Assembly (NCBI GenBank): GCA_002424645.1
Contig: DIKU01000052.1
Location: forward strand, 5,299-10,570
Source: Pelobacter sp. UBA5610
GTDB taxonomy: Bacteria; Desulfobacterota; Desulfuromonadia; Desulfuromonadales; Syntrophotaleaceae
Direction: 5' to 3'
Length of the DNA stretch: 5,272 nucleotides
The position numbers were made by a program, and so were the translations under genes. The notes under the pieces were generated by a model. The model had not been told where the DNA came from, did not search any database, and worked only from the letters and a program-made list of their open reading frames with translations. This document shows positions 5,238 through 5,272 of this stretch, in pieces (within the stretch, counting starts at the first letter, position 1; the number at the start of each line of letters is the position of its first letter).

Positions 5238-5272
5238 ATGCGCGTTATCCTGTCGACCCTTCATAGTAAATT
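5238..5272 (+). CDS. Start of a probable cobalamin-binding radical SAM protein (partial)
   Basis: Only the first 11 codons are present (MRVILSTLHSK) and the gene runs off the right edge. The sequence matches what I recall as the N-terminus of B12-binding radical SAM proteins of the DUF4080 type, which begin with a short beta strand and then TTLNSKYIHSSLAL-like residues. Such proteins carry an N-terminal cobalamin domain followed by a radical SAM barrel. An in-frame ATG at 5226 would add MLAA, but it overlaps the likely -10, so 5238 is preferred. It is divergent from the radical SAM-glrKR operon. The call rests on a very short stretch and could be wrong. Confidence 0.5.
   Translation, partial: MRVILSTLHSK

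Noticed and set aside
4968..5264. 98-codon minus-strand frame whose TGA overlaps the radical SAM ATG as ATGA
   Set aside because: It covers the likely promoters and the palindrome, overlaps the start of the divergent gene, has no recognisable features, and its end merely reads through the radical SAM ribosome binding site. The ATGA overlap seems accidental.

Overview
The window reads as a chromosomal segment of a moderately GC-rich, Gram-negative anaerobe. My best guess is a deltaproteobacterium of the Desulfuromonadales type (Pelobacter/Geobacter relatives). The grounds are an enterobacterial-like GlrK-QseG-GlrR set combined with two radical SAM genes, one of which looks like the N-terminus of a cobalamin-binding radical SAM protein. 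This placement is inference from protein resemblance; nothing in the window names the organism.

Layout. Four genes lie head to tail on the minus strand and look like one operon, read from right to left: an uncharacterised radical SAM protein (4971-3640), a GlrK/QseE-type sensor histidine kinase (3612-2167), a small QseG/YfhG-like lipoprotein (2170-1649, with an ATGA overlap with the kinase) and a GlrR/QseF-type sigma-54 response regulator (1618-263). Gaps are 27 nt, a 4-nt overlap, and 30 nt. To the right, about 266 bp of non-coding DNA separates this operon from a divergent plus-strand gene whose first 11 codons are in the window (5238-5272). That intergenic stretch holds a plausible extended -10 promoter for the operon, a near-perfect GC palindrome just upstream of it, and a promoter-like -10 placed so that the plus-strand gene could be leaderless. 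To the left (1-262) no convincing gene is seen, but the stretch is rich in inverted repeats.

How it works together. The kinase senses an unknown envelope signal, probably tuned by the lipoprotein, and phosphorylates the regulator. The regulator then activates sigma-54 RNA polymerase. In E. coli this system drives the small RNA genes glmY/glmZ and rpoE through TGTC-N10-GACA sites. The most interesting observation here is that a perfect TGTC-N10-GACA lies inside a 14-bp perfect inverted repeat touching the glrR stop codon. A one-mismatch copy lies 100 bp further on, and a sigma-54-like -24/-12 element (8 of 10 consensus bases) points leftward out of the window about 209 bp and 109 bp from these sites. 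This is the glmY-type arrangement, and it predicts a GlrR-controlled transcript (gene or small RNA) just beyond the left edge. The second point of interest is the radical SAM enzyme placed first in the glrKR operon, a position not known from the enterobacterial locus.
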